Origin: Desulfosoma caldarium
GTDB lineage: Bacteria; Desulfobacterota; Syntrophobacteria; Syntrophobacterales; DSM-9756
Assembly (NCBI RefSeq): GCF_003751385.1
Contig: NZ_RJVA01000016.1
Coordinates: 115,340 to 179,339, forward strand
Reading direction: 5' to 3'
Length of the DNA: 64,000 nt
Below are positions 41,911 to 50,236 of this stretch, one piece after another; the first letter of the stretch is position 1; every line of letters starts with the position of its first letter. The notes under the pieces were generated by a model, which ran no database searches, had not been told where the DNA came from, and worked only from the letters and a program-made list of their open reading frames with translations. Both the position numbers and the translations under genes were made by a program.

Positions 41911-42848
41911 TTATCGTAGAGAAACAAAATGCGCTTGGCTTCTTCGCGAACTTGGTGACGCAGGGCCTGTGGCTCAATCACTTCCACCTCGGCGCCGTAC
42001 TTCAACACATGCCGCCGAATCTCCGTCAAATCCGCAATGGGTACCGAAAGCGTGAGGGATCCGTCCTCCTCCATGCGCATTTTCTGATCCTTGTGCCAAA
42101 TTTGGTCCCGAATGATGCGGGCAATGTTTGGAGAAAAACGAAGCACCGCCTTTTGCACCACCCCTCCGCGATAGATGCCAAAGGCCGTGTCGAGAAACCG
42201 GCTCACGTCGAATTGTTGCCCTTCATAGCGACGCGAAAGGACCTCCACCTCCCCCATGCGGCTGAGCATGAAAATGCGCGGTTCATCGCGGTAGTGGCAA
42301 TAGGCGACGAGATGCCACGTTCCGCGGTAGTTGTGGAGTCGATAGGGTTCCACGACACGCCGCGCGGTTTGACCTGAATAGCCCGTATGATACACGATTC
42401 GAAGAATCCGCCTTTGAAGGATGGCGTCCGCCACCGTTTTCAGTAGTCGCATGTCACAGTCGGCCCATTCCACGTTTTCAAAAGAGACGGCCTCAAGAAT
42501 ACGCGGACCGAAGTGCATGGTCAGGAGCTCCTTGACTCTTTCGTGAAAGCTTCGAATCTCCTGGGGAAGTGAGTTGAGGTTTTGGGTCATTTGGCGGCAA
42601 AGGCCATGCATGAGCAGCAATTGATGAGCGTCGAACCAGTAGGGGGGAAGTTCAAACGAGGCGTCGGTTAAAAAATATCCCCGACGTTGCCGGTCGTAGG
42701 CCACGGGAGCCCCCAGACGGTCGCGAAGGAAGGCCACATCGCGCTTGAAAGTGCTGGAAGACACTTCAAAGCGTTCTTGGTAGCTCGCCGCCGTGGGGAA
42801 AGCGTGCTGTTTCAGCTGCGTAAAAAACCAGAAGATTCGGTCCAGCAT
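41904..42848 (-). CDS. WYL-domain transcriptional regulator next to cas genes
   Basis: About 314 residues. The N-terminal winged HTH (QERFEVSSSTFKRDVAFLRD, then APVAYDRQRRGYFLT) precedes a WYL domain (RIVYHTGYSGQTARRVVEPY, HNYRGTWHLVAYCHYRDEPR, IFMLSRMGEVEVL) and a WCX-type C-terminus (VLKYGAEVEVIEPQALRHQV). WYL proteins are common ligand-responsive regulators in phage-defence loci, often repressors. Its position directly upstream of cas3, in the same direction, suggests that it controls the cas operon. The start is ATG 42848 (MLDRIFWFFTQLK). No good ribosome-binding site is visible, and the frame runs open to a TTG at 42923. Confidence 0.88.
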   Translation of the reverse strand: MLDRIFWFFTQLKQHAFPTAASYQERFEVSSSTFKRDVAFLRDRLGAPVAYDRQRRGYFLTDASFELPPYWFDAHQLLLMHGLCRQMTQNLNSLPQEIRSFHERVKELLTMHFGPRILEAVSFENVEWADCDMRLLKTVADAILQRRILRIVYHTGYSGQTARRVVEPYRLHNYRGTWHLVAYCHYRDEPRIFMLSRMGEVEVLSRRYEGQQFDVSRFLDTAFGIYRGGVVQKAVLRFSPNIARIIRDQIWHKDQKMRMEEDGSLTLSVPIADLTEIRRHVLKYGAEVEVIEPQALRHQVREEAKRILFLYDKA

Positions 42849-43057
42849 GCCAAGAACACCGGTCCAAGATCGTGGCGCCACATTTGAATAACGAAACCTT
42901 GAAACGGAAGTTAAGCCACACAAGCCACGGGCATGGAAAGAAAACCATAAGTATCTTGGGGATTATCAGTTGCCATGCGATGGGTCAAGGAAAACAACCA
43001 TCGCCTACGAAGCCTGAAAAGCTTTCGGCGGACCAGCGGGGGGAAAAGTTTGGGCCT

Positions 43058-43816
43058 TCAGGCGAGTTCGCCGGAATCCTGGACCAGACGGGGCACCAGC
43101 TCGCCGGCTTTACCTCGCAAGCTTACGGCAAAGGCGCGGCTATAAGGCGTGGGTTCTAGGTTGATTTCCACGACGAAGGCACCGTGCTGCTGGGCATAGA
43201 CGCCCATGGAGGCGGCGGGCTGCACAACGCCCGAGGTTCCGATAACCAGCATGAGATCGCAGTGTTCCAGACTGGTGTAGGCGCGCTGCAGAACGTCGGC
43301 ATCCAAAGACTCGCCGAACCAGACCACGTCCGGGCGAAGCATGCCGCCGCAGGCCTCGCAGTGGGGTGGAAACGGAATAGGCACGCGCCGGTCTTCGGTT
43401 TTGAGGCCGCATCGTGTGCAACGGACCCACCAGATGTTGCCATGCAGTTCAAGGACGGAACGAGATCCGGCGGCCTGATGCAGCCCATCAATGTTTTGCG
43501 TCAAAAGGACGAAATGTTCGCAGCGCTGTTCCAAGGTCACCAAAGCTTTGTGCGCGTCGTTGGGCTTCAGGGGGTGCAACACTTCTCGGCGATAATTGTA
43601 GAATTCCCACACCAGCTGAGGATCTTTGGCAAAGGCTTCCGGGGTAGCCAGGTCCGTGGCCCGATAGGTGCGCCATAAACCGCCAGCGCCTCGAAAGGTG
43701 GGCACGCCGGATTCCGCCGAGATGCCTGCCCCCGTGAGCACCACGATGCGGCGGGCCTGCCGCAATTTATCTCGAACCATCTCCATGTTTTTCGCCACCT
43801 GCTCCGGCCGACTCAC
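43058..43816 (-). CDS. cobB: Sir2-family NAD-dependent protein deacylase (CobB-like)
   Basis: A 252-residue sirtuin. NAD-binding motifs are VLTGAGISAESGVPTFRG, LLTQNIDGLH and the catalytic His in LELHGNIWWVRC. Zn ligands are in RCTRCG and HCEACGG. Later blocks are RPDVVWFGE and LVIGTSGVVQPA. YNYRRE contains the Y-x-x-R pattern that in SIRT5/CobB confers desuccinylase/demalonylase activity. It removes acyl groups from lysines, using NAD. Its ATG overlaps the stop of the upstream ATP-grasp gene by 4 nt, so the two are translationally coupled. Confidence 0.93.
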   Translation of the reverse strand: MSRPEQVAKNMEMVRDKLRQARRIVVLTGAGISAESGVPTFRGAGGLWRTYRATDLATPEAFAKDPQLVWEFYNYRREVLHPLKPNDAHKALVTLEQRCEHFVLLTQNIDGLHQAAGSRSVLELHGNIWWVRCTRCGLKTEDRRVPIPFPPHCEACGGMLRPDVVWFGESLDADVLQRAYTSLEHCDLMLVIGTSGVVQPAASMGVYAQQHGAFVVEINLEPTPYSRAFAVSLRGKAGELVPRLVQDSGELA

Positions 43817-44589
43817 AGGGCCCCTCCTTCGTCCAAGGATCGAAAAATGGCGTAAATATCAAGCCCTCGGCGTCGAAATCCTTCCAGCCCGTAGACCATA
43901 TTGGCTTCCAAAACCCACCAGCGACCGTGGGCAAAACAGATGTCCAGACCCACTTCATCAAAACGGCACACGGTGGCCGTCCATCGGGCAAAATCCAGAG
44001 CTTCTTGCGGAATGTTTTCGAAATCGATGGAACCACCTCGGGATACATTGTTCCGGAACTCTCCGGCCGGAGCCTTTCGCCAGTAGGCATGCACCACCTG
44101 CTGGGCAATGAGCACCACGCGAAGATCCCTGTCGATGGGAAGGTATTCTTGAATGTAGGCCGGATGATGCGCCGACAGGTAGGATTCCAGATCCTTTGGC
44201 GTGCGCACCAGCCAAACCCCTTCACCCTGTGAGGATCCCACGGGCTTCTTGGCGACAAAGGGATAGGGAAAATCCCGTTCTATGCGTTTGGCGCGGTTGG
44301 AGCCGTAATAGAGCTTGGTTCGAGGGTGCGGTACATCCAGGAGCTGAAACAGGGCGGTCTGGCGAATCTTATGGCCCATAAAGCCGTAATAGTTCTGAGG
44401 AAAAACTCTCTTGCCCAAGGAGCGAAAGAGGTCTTCGTAGAGCCGACTGGGGTAATAGACGATGGAGCTTTCTGCGATTCGTTCGCGGACCTCTTTGGGA
44501 TAATCCATCCAGTTGGGCTGTACGCCCACACAGTCCACGGAAGGGCAGTGTCGCAGGCGCTTTCCCAAAGACACACGTTTATTCACCAT
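43813..44589 (-). CDS. RimK-like ATP-grasp protein
   Basis: 258 residues. The ATP-grasp core is seen in YPFVAKKPVGSSQGEGVWLV (glycine-rich loop), PAYIQEYLPIDRDLRVVLIA, GSIDFENIPQEALDFARWTA and FDEVGLDICFAHGRWWVLEA followed by NMVYG, which contains the Mg-binding acidic residues and Asn. Such proteins ligate an amino acid or peptide to a carboxylate through an acyl phosphate; RimK adds glutamates to a ribosomal protein. The substrate here is unknown. It is co-directional with, and overlaps by 4 nt, the sirtuin gene. It is divergent from the flavin reductase gene. Confidence 0.83.
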   Translation of the reverse strand: MVNKRVSLGKRLRHCPSVDCVGVQPNWMDYPKEVRERIAESSIVYYPSRLYEDLFRSLGKRVFPQNYYGFMGHKIRQTALFQLLDVPHPRTKLYYGSNRAKRIERDFPYPFVAKKPVGSSQGEGVWLVRTPKDLESYLSAHHPAYIQEYLPIDRDLRVVLIAQQVVHAYWRKAPAGEFRNNVSRGGSIDFENIPQEALDFARWTATVCRFDEVGLDICFAHGRWWVLEANMVYGLEGFRRRGLDIYAIFRSLDEGGAL

Positions 44590-44681
44590 CGTCTTCCCCT
44601 CTCACCGTTTTTATGTGACACAGCAAAAGGGAGCATGTCAAAATTTTCATGATGGTCCCATTCAAACATAGGAGCGAGGTC

Positions 44682-45278
44682 ATGGTGCGGATTGTTGCCC
44701 TGTTTGGAAGTCCGAGAAGATCCGGAAACACCTCCACCCTGCTTTCTCACGCCGTTGAGGGGGCCCGCGACGTCGGTGCGGTCGTGGACTGTTTTCATCT
44801 GCGCGACTTTAAGATTTCTCCGTGTTTGGAACTCTACGGGTGCAAAACCTCGGGGCGATGCATCATCGAAGACGACTTTCAAAAAATCGCCGAGGCCATT
44901 CAGCAATCCCGCGGCATCATGCTGGCTTCACCCGTTTTCTTTTACACGGTATCGGCGCACACGAAGATCTTCATGGATCGATGCCAGTCACTGTGGGTCA
45001 AACGCTATTGGATTGATGGCGTCCCGTTCGGATCGAAAAACTACGATCGTCGCGGTTTTTTTATCGCCGCCGGGGCCACGCAGGGCAAAAAACTTTTTGA
45101 CGGCGTGTTGCTGACTGTCCGCTACTTCTTTGACGCCCTGGGTGCCGACCTCTGGGACAGTTTGTTGGTGCGCGGCGTCGATGCGGAAGGCGACATTCTT
45201 CAACGGCCCCAGGACTTGATCGCCGCACGGGAAAAGGGTAAAGACTTCGCCCGGGTTCTCATGGAAGGCCCCTGTTGA
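44682..45278 (+). CDS. NAD(P)H-dependent FMN reductase / iron-sulfur flavoprotein-like
   Basis: About 198 residues, with the flavodoxin-like FMN-binding start VRIVALFGSPRRSGNTSTLL. The Cys-rich segment ISPCLELYGCKTSGRCIIED is of the kind that binds an Fe-S cluster in Isf-type flavoproteins. IMLASPVFFYTVSAHTKIFM and DRCQSLW follow. Family members move electrons between NAD(P)H, flavin and an acceptor. ATG 44682 is preferred over 44649 because GGAGCGAGG lies upstream. It is divergent from the ATP-grasp gene. Confidence 0.85.
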   Translation: MVRIVALFGSPRRSGNTSTLLSHAVEGARDVGAVVDCFHLRDFKISPCLELYGCKTSGRCIIEDDFQKIAEAIQQSRGIMLASPVFFYTVSAHTKIFMDRCQSLWVKRYWIDGVPFGSKNYDRRGFFIAAGATQGKKLFDGVLLTVRYFFDALGADLWDSLLVRGVDAEGDILQRPQDLIAAREKGKDFARVLMEGPC

Positions 45279-45378
45279 AGCTTGAGCGAAAATGCTCTGA
45301 GAGCGTGACACGGGTGTGGCGCCGCACGGCGCGATAAGGTGTCGCGGCTTTCGCTGTATTTACATAGGTTGCAGAGAG

Positions 45379-45406
45379 AAAGGGCGGGCAGGATGCCCGG
45401 CCCTTT
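45379..45406 (+). promoter_or_regulatory. Stem-loop just upstream of the queuosine transporter gene
   Basis: AAAGGGC (45379-45385) pairs with GCCCTTT (45400-45406), and GGGC (45386-45389) with GCCC (45395-45398). One G is bulged and the loop is 5 nt. It ends ~7 bp before the GGGGAGG ribosome-binding site. It may be a terminator of the preceding gene or a translational control element. It does not match the preQ1 class I consensus. Confidence 0.4.
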
Positions 45407-45426
45407 GGAACACGGGGAGGAAGACG

Positions 45427-46083
45427 GTGGAGGATAAAAGCCAAAAGGCCTTTCTCATACTGAACAGCCTCTTTGTGGGCAGTCTGGTCATCGCCTCGGT
45501 TTTGGCAAGCAAGATCATCACGGTTTTTGGGTTAGTGGTGCCCGCGGGCGTGCTGGCCTACTGCGTGACCTTTGTGGTCACCGACGTGATCGGTGAACTT
45601 TGGGGCCGGGAAAAGGCAAAAACGGTGGTTTTGGGAGGGTTTGTCGCACTTGTCTTTTCCCTGCTTTTGGTGCGCCTCGCCTTGATGTGGCCTTCAGCGC
45701 CGTTTTGGCCACATGAGCCGGCCTTTCGAACTGTTTTGGACAGTACGTCCCGCATCATCGTGGCCTCCTTCGGCGCCTATCTTCTCAGCCAATACCACGA
45801 CGTGTGGGTCTTTCACCTGCTGCGTCGGCTCTCGGGAGGAAAACATCTGTGGCTGCGAAACAATGCCTCCACAGCCGTCTCCCAGCTCATTGACACCGTG
45901 GTCTTCATTACCATCGCCTTTTATGGGGTCATGCCCATCGCTCCCTTGATTCTTGGCCAATGGATTATCAAGCTCGGCATCGCGTTTCTGGACACGCCGG
46001 TCATCTACGCCGTCGTCTGGGTGCTCAAGACGCGCCGATGGGCTCCGGCGGGCTCGGTTCTTCCCACACCCTCCACCCGATGA
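45427..46083 (+). CDS. yhhQ: Queuosine precursor transporter (YhhQ/VUT, DUF165 family)
   Basis: About 218 residues with six or so membrane helices. Family hallmarks are NSLFVGSLVIASVLASKIIT, VTFVVTDVIGELWGREKAK, HLWLRNNASTAVSQLIDTVV and LGQWIIKLGIAFLDTPVIYA. The family imports 7-deazaguanine precursors for queuosine tRNA modification. The start is GTG 45427, preceded by GGGGAGGAAG; the longer frame to 45316 has no support. The ABC exporter gene pair starts 10 bp downstream. Confidence 0.9.
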   Translation: MEDKSQKAFLILNSLFVGSLVIASVLASKIITVFGLVVPAGVLAYCVTFVVTDVIGELWGREKAKTVVLGGFVALVFSLLLVRLALMWPSAPFWPHEPAFRTVLDSTSRIIVASFGAYLLSQYHDVWVFHLLRRLSGGKHLWLRNNASTAVSQLIDTVVFITIAFYGVMPIAPLILGQWIIKLGIAFLDTPVIYAVVWVLKTRRWAPAGSVLPTPSTR

Positions 46084-46093
46084 GGCTTTTTCC

Positions 46094-47869
46094 ATGATGG
46101 GCCAGGGGCCCCAAAAGCCTGGGGAACACCAGCTCAAGAGGGCCTGGGTATTCCTCAAACCCTTGGTGGGCCGCTATGCGTGGCGCTTGGTATTCGGCTT
46201 TTTGTGCCTGGCTGTGGTGGACCTGTTGCAACTGTGGATTCCTCGCGTCATGAAACACGCCGTGGACGGGGTTTCCACCGGCGAAGATTCCGGCTGGCTG
46301 GCCGTGCGGGTGGCTCAGATCGTCGTCTTGGCCCTGATCATTGCCGTCCTGAGGTATTTCTGGCGGTATTTCCTTTTGGGTTTTTCGCGGCTTCTGGAAA
46401 AGGATATTCGCCGAACCATGCTGGCCCATGTGCTCACCCTGGACCGCACGGCCCTGCACGGGCGAAGCCCCGGCGATATTTTGGCCCTTTCCGGAAACGA
46501 CCTCGCTTCGGTGCAGCTTGCCGCGGGCATGGGGCTGGTGGCTTTCGTGGATGCGATCTTTATGAGCCTGGCCGCATTGGCCTTTATGGCCGCCCTCCAT
46601 GGAACATTGACGGCCGTCGCCGTTGCTCCCCTCCCCTTTCTGGCCCTGGCCACGCGATCCTTATCGGGCCGGCTGCATGCGCGCTTTGTGAAGGTTCAGG
46701 AAAAGTTTTCCGAACTCACCGAATGCGCGCGCACCACGCTCACATCCATTCGCTTGTTCAAGGCGTATAATCAAGAAGAGTCGCAAACGGCGCGATTTGA
46801 TGCGCTGGGTCGTGCCTATGTGCACCACAACCTGCGGGCGGCCATAGTGGAAGGGACCCTTTTCCCCTTCGCCGGCCTGGTCAGCAACGCCAGCGTGCTC
46901 CTCGTCCTCTATTTCGGCGGCCTTCTGACCATGCACCAGGCCCTGACTGCGGGTGATTTCGTGGCGTTCATGGCTTACCTGCACCTGCTTACATGGCCCA
47001 TGATGGCTTTCGGATGGGTGGCCAATCTGTTCCAACGGGGTCTGACGAGCCTGCAACGCATTCAGGAGCTTCTTGCGGACCGGGCGGCTTTGGAAGATCC
47101 GCCGCGCCCCGTTCGCCTTCCGACAGCGCCTTTTACCCTTCAGCTTCACGGCTGCACCTTTGCGTACCCCGCCATGGAAACTCCGGCGCTTCAGGATTGT
47201 TCCGTTACCCTTACCCCTGGCATCACGGGCCTTGTGGGACCGACGGGCGCGGGCAAGTCCACTCTGTGCGCCATTCTGACGCGTCTTTACCCCGTGCCTC
47301 GAGGCGCTTACACCGTGAACGGCTGCGACGTGAACGACCTGGGCATCGCCGACCTAAGGTCGCTCATGGCCTACGTGCCGCAGGAAGGGGTGCTTTTTTC
47401 CGATACGGTGGCTGCTAATATCGCCTTTGGGAAGCCCGACGCGACCCTGGAAGAGATTCAGGCGGTGGCGCGAGCGGCGGTCATTCACGATGAAATTGTC
47501 GCGATGGCCTCGGGCTATGAAACACGCTTGGGAGAAAAGGGTGTGCGCCTATCCGGAGGCCAGCGCCAGCGGATTGCGTTGGCCCGAGCCCTTTTGCTGG
47601 ATCGGCCCATCCTGATCATCGACGATGCCCTTTCCGCGGTGGACACCGAAACGGAACAAAGAATCCTCAAGGAATTGGCAAAGCGCTGCCAGGGTAAGAC
47701 CTGCTTGATCATCTCCCACCGAATCGCCCAGCTTGCGGACGCCCACAGACTCCTGGTTATGGACAACGGCCGTATCGTGGATTCCGGCTCCCATCACGAC
47801 CTGCTGCAACGCAACCCATTTTATCGAACGATTCACCAACACCAGACCCGCATGTCGTGTGCGCGGTGA
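46094..47869 (+). CDS. ABC exporter half-transporter, degenerate-site subunit (YheI/LmrC-like)
   Basis: About 591 residues. A six-helix exporter domain (FGFLCLAVVDLLQLWIPRVM and others) precedes the ATPase. Motifs are Walker A GPTGAGKSTLCAIL (~381), Q-loop YVPQEGVLF, signature LSGGQRQRIALARALLLDRP, Walker B LIIDDALSAVDTETE and H-loop IISHRIAQL. The residue after Walker B is Asp instead of the catalytic Glu (IIDDALS versus the usual IxDEATS), as in the YheI/LmrC/TM287 half of heterodimeric exporters. The ATG pair at 46094/46097 is the start. The partner gene follows after 6 bp. Confidence 0.9.
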   Translation: MMGQGPQKPGEHQLKRAWVFLKPLVGRYAWRLVFGFLCLAVVDLLQLWIPRVMKHAVDGVSTGEDSGWLAVRVAQIVVLALIIAVLRYFWRYFLLGFSRLLEKDIRRTMLAHVLTLDRTALHGRSPGDILALSGNDLASVQLAAGMGLVAFVDAIFMSLAALAFMAALHGTLTAVAVAPLPFLALATRSLSGRLHARFVKVQEKFSELTECARTTLTSIRLFKAYNQEESQTARFDALGRAYVHHNLRAAIVEGTLFPFAGLVSNASVLLVLYFGGLLTMHQALTAGDFVAFMAYLHLLTWPMMAFGWVANLFQRGLTSLQRIQELLADRAALEDPPRPVRLPTAPFTLQLHGCTFAYPAMETPALQDCSVTLTPGITGLVGPTGAGKSTLCAILTRLYPVPRGAYTVNGCDVNDLGIADLRSLMAYVPQEGVLFSDTVAANIAFGKPDATLEEIQAVARAAVIHDEIVAMASGYETRLGEKGVRLSGGQRQRIALARALLLDRPILIIDDALSAVDTETEQRILKELAKRCQGKTCLIISHRIAQLADAHRLLVMDNGRIVDSGSHHDLLQRNPFYRTIHQHQTRMSCAR

Positions 47870-47875
47870 AGCGCC

Positions 47876-49723
47876 ATGCATTACGGTTACGGATACTTTG
47901 AAGAAGCTCAACTGGGACGTGTTCGGGATCTGAAACTCTGGAAACGCCTTTGGGGAATTCTTCGGCCCTTTTGGAAACCCATTTTCGGAGCGGCCCTGCT
48001 TTCCATGAGCATTTCCGCTGCAGGTTTGGCCATTCCCTATGTGGTGCGCGTGGGAGTGGACCGCTTCATCACGCAGGACGCTTTGCCCTTGGCGTCGCGC
48101 GTGGAAGGATTGCGTCATCTTGCCTGGATTTTTGTGGGTCTTATGGCCGCAGGGTTCGTGGGCAACTTTTTCCAAGTGGTCCTCCTGGAATGGACCGGCC
48201 AACAGGTCATGCACGGACTCCGACAACGCCTCTTTCACCATGTGGTCCATCTGGATGTGGCTTTTTTCAACCGAAACCCCGTGGGCAAACTGGTGACGCG
48301 CCTGACGAACGATATACAAAACATGCATGAGGCCATGACATCGGTCGTGGTGACGGTGTTCAACGACTTCCTTCAACTCTTCGGTATCCTGGCCATTCTG
48401 TTTTGGATGGACTGGCGCTTGACAACATGGCTATGCACGATAATTCCCGTCGTCCTGGTGGTCACCCTGTGGTTCAGCCGGCTGGCCCGTGAATCCTTTC
48501 GGAATCTGCGAACGCGCCTGGCCAGCCTCAACGCCTTCTTGCAGGAAGTTCTGAGCGGCCTGTACATCATTCAGGTATTTCAAAGGGAACAGGACACGGC
48601 CGCCCGTTTTGAAAGCCTCAATGAAGCGCATCGATGGGCCGCCTTTCGCCAAATTCATCTTTTCGGCCTCTTCATGCCCTTCATAGAAGTGGTCCATTCC
48701 AGCGCGGTGGCGCTCATGATCTGGTTCGGCGGTCGAGGCATCGTGGAAGGTTCCATGTCTTTGGGAACTCTAATTGCCTTTTTGTCCTATGTGCGCCTGT
48801 GCTTTCAGCCGCTTAGAGAACTGTCGCAAAAATATTCCATTGTGCAGTCCGCTTTGGCTTCCGCCGAAAGAATCTTTGAACTGCTGGACACGCCACGGTC
48901 CATCCCGAATCCTACCGGCGCCAAAACCCTGCCCCGCGTGAGCGGCGCCCTCACTTTTGATCGCATCTCCTTCGGCTATGATCCCGACCGCCTCGTGCTC
49001 AAGGACGTCTCCTTTCATGTCAATGCCGGCGAAACCTTAGCCGTCCTCGGCCCCACGGGTGCCGGCAAGACCACGCTGATCCATTTGCTGGAACGATTCT
49101 ATGAACCGACGGCCGGTCGAATTCTCTTGGACGGCCACGATCTCAAGGTCTTGGACCTTACGTGGCTGCGCCGTCAGATCGGACTGGTGTTGCAGGACGT
49201 GTTCCTTGTGCCGGGAACACTTCGAGAAAACATCTGCCTGGATCTTTCGCTGGACTCCGAGACGCTGGATCGCATCGTGCACCATGCTCAGTTGGCGGCC
49301 TTGATTAGCCGTCTTCCCGAAGGGTTGAACACGCGCATCGGCCCCGGGGGCATGGATCTTTCCGCAGGCCAGAAGCAGCTGCTCGCCTTTGCCCGCGTCT
49401 TGGCACGAGACCCCAAGATTCTTATCCTTGACGAAGCCACATCCAATGTGGATTCCTCCACAGAACGGGACATGGAAGCGGCCATGGAAACCGTGCTGGC
49501 GGGCAGGACCGCCATTGTGATTGCCCACCGGCTGTCCACGGTGCAAAAAGCTACGCGAATCCTTGTGCTGGAAGAAGGCCGCGTGGTGGAATGGGGGCAG
49601 CCCGAGGATCTGCTTCAACGTCATGGGCATTACGCCAGGCTGATTCAAGGCGATTCGGCCTGCGCAAGGCCCATGAAAGACGATGCCTCTGGGCCTTTTC
49701 ACGAGTTTTCACCCTCAGAGTAA
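47876..49723 (+). CDS. ABC exporter half-transporter, partner subunit (YheH/LmrD-like)
   Basis: 615 residues. The exporter membrane domain (FGAALLSMSISAAGLAIPYV and others) precedes the ATPase with Walker A GPTGAGKTTLIHLL (~391), Q-loop LVLQDVFLVPG, signature DLSAGQKQLLAFARVLARDP, Walker B LILDEATSNVDSSTE with the catalytic Glu, and H-loop IVIAHRLSTV. Together with the previous gene it should form a heterodimer with one working and one impaired ATP site. Substrates of such exporters are drugs, lipids or peptides; none can be assigned here. Confidence 0.9.
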   Translation: MHYGYGYFEEAQLGRVRDLKLWKRLWGILRPFWKPIFGAALLSMSISAAGLAIPYVVRVGVDRFITQDALPLASRVEGLRHLAWIFVGLMAAGFVGNFFQVVLLEWTGQQVMHGLRQRLFHHVVHLDVAFFNRNPVGKLVTRLTNDIQNMHEAMTSVVVTVFNDFLQLFGILAILFWMDWRLTTWLCTIIPVVLVVTLWFSRLARESFRNLRTRLASLNAFLQEVLSGLYIIQVFQREQDTAARFESLNEAHRWAAFRQIHLFGLFMPFIEVVHSSAVALMIWFGGRGIVEGSMSLGTLIAFLSYVRLCFQPLRELSQKYSIVQSALASAERIFELLDTPRSIPNPTGAKTLPRVSGALTFDRISFGYDPDRLVLKDVSFHVNAGETLAVLGPTGAGKTTLIHLLERFYEPTAGRILLDGHDLKVLDLTWLRRQIGLVLQDVFLVPGTLRENICLDLSLDSETLDRIVHHAQLAALISRLPEGLNTRIGPGGMDLSAGQKQLLAFARVLARDPKILILDEATSNVDSSTERDMEAAMETVLAGRTAIVIAHRLSTVQKATRILVLEEGRVVEWGQPEDLLQRHGHYARLIQGDSACARPMKDDASGPFHEFSPSE

Positions 49724-49731
49724 AGGAGCGT

Positions 49732-50232
49732 ATGATGGCTGCTAAAAAGCCGCATATCTTGACCTGGATTGGCGTTATGTCGGGCATGATCTTCGCCACG
49801 GCCTGTCTTTCTTCAGCTCAACCCGCTGCGGGGCCGATGGGAGGCTGGGAAAAAGGGGGGACATATGATCGTTTCTACAATGCTCAGGAACTGGACAAGT
49901 TCAAGGGCACGGTGACGAAGATTCAGGAAGTGACCCCTTTGAAGGGCATGAGTCCCGGTGTGGCCCTGATGGTCAAGGAGAAGGACGGCGATAATGTTTT
50001 GGTGCATCTGGGGCCGCGCTGGTTCATCGATCCCCAGACCATGGGCATTCGAGTTGGCGACAAGGTCAAGGTGACGGGCTGCTGGGCCGACATCAACGAT
50101 CAGGAAGTCTTCATCGCCTCCAAGGTCAAAAAAGGGGACCACTTTGAATTCAAGGTGCGGCTCACGAAGGACGGCACGCCGTTTTGGACCATGAGCCCGG
50201 AAGAATTGGCCAAGAAGCGAGCGGGCGACTGA
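49732..50232 (+). CDS. Small exported OB-fold-like protein, possible lipoprotein
   Basis: About 166 residues. The signal sequence ILTWIGVMSGMIFATACLSS could end in a weak lipobox (ATAC). The mature part, FKGTVTKIQEVTPLKGMSPG, VLVHLGPRWFIDPQ, VGDKVKVTGCWADIN and VFIASKVKKGD, has the strand pattern of a small OB fold, similar to periplasmic proteins that bind ligands or DNA. No catalytic motif is seen. The ATG has AAAGGAG 5 nt upstream. It follows the ABC genes by 8 bp and precedes the phosphoesterase by 4 bp, so it is in the same operon. Confidence 0.75.
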   Translation: MMAAKKPHILTWIGVMSGMIFATACLSSAQPAAGPMGGWEKGGTYDRFYNAQELDKFKGTVTKIQEVTPLKGMSPGVALMVKEKDGDNVLVHLGPRWFIDPQTMGIRVGDKVKVTGCWADINDQEVFIASKVKKGDHFEFKVRLTKDGTPFWTMSPEELAKKRAGD

Positions 50233-50236
50233 TGTC

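Noticed and set aside
45280..45426. preQ1 class I riboswitch upstream of yhhQ
   Set aside because: The short AGAGGTTC..CACCCTCT-type core and A-rich tail are not present.
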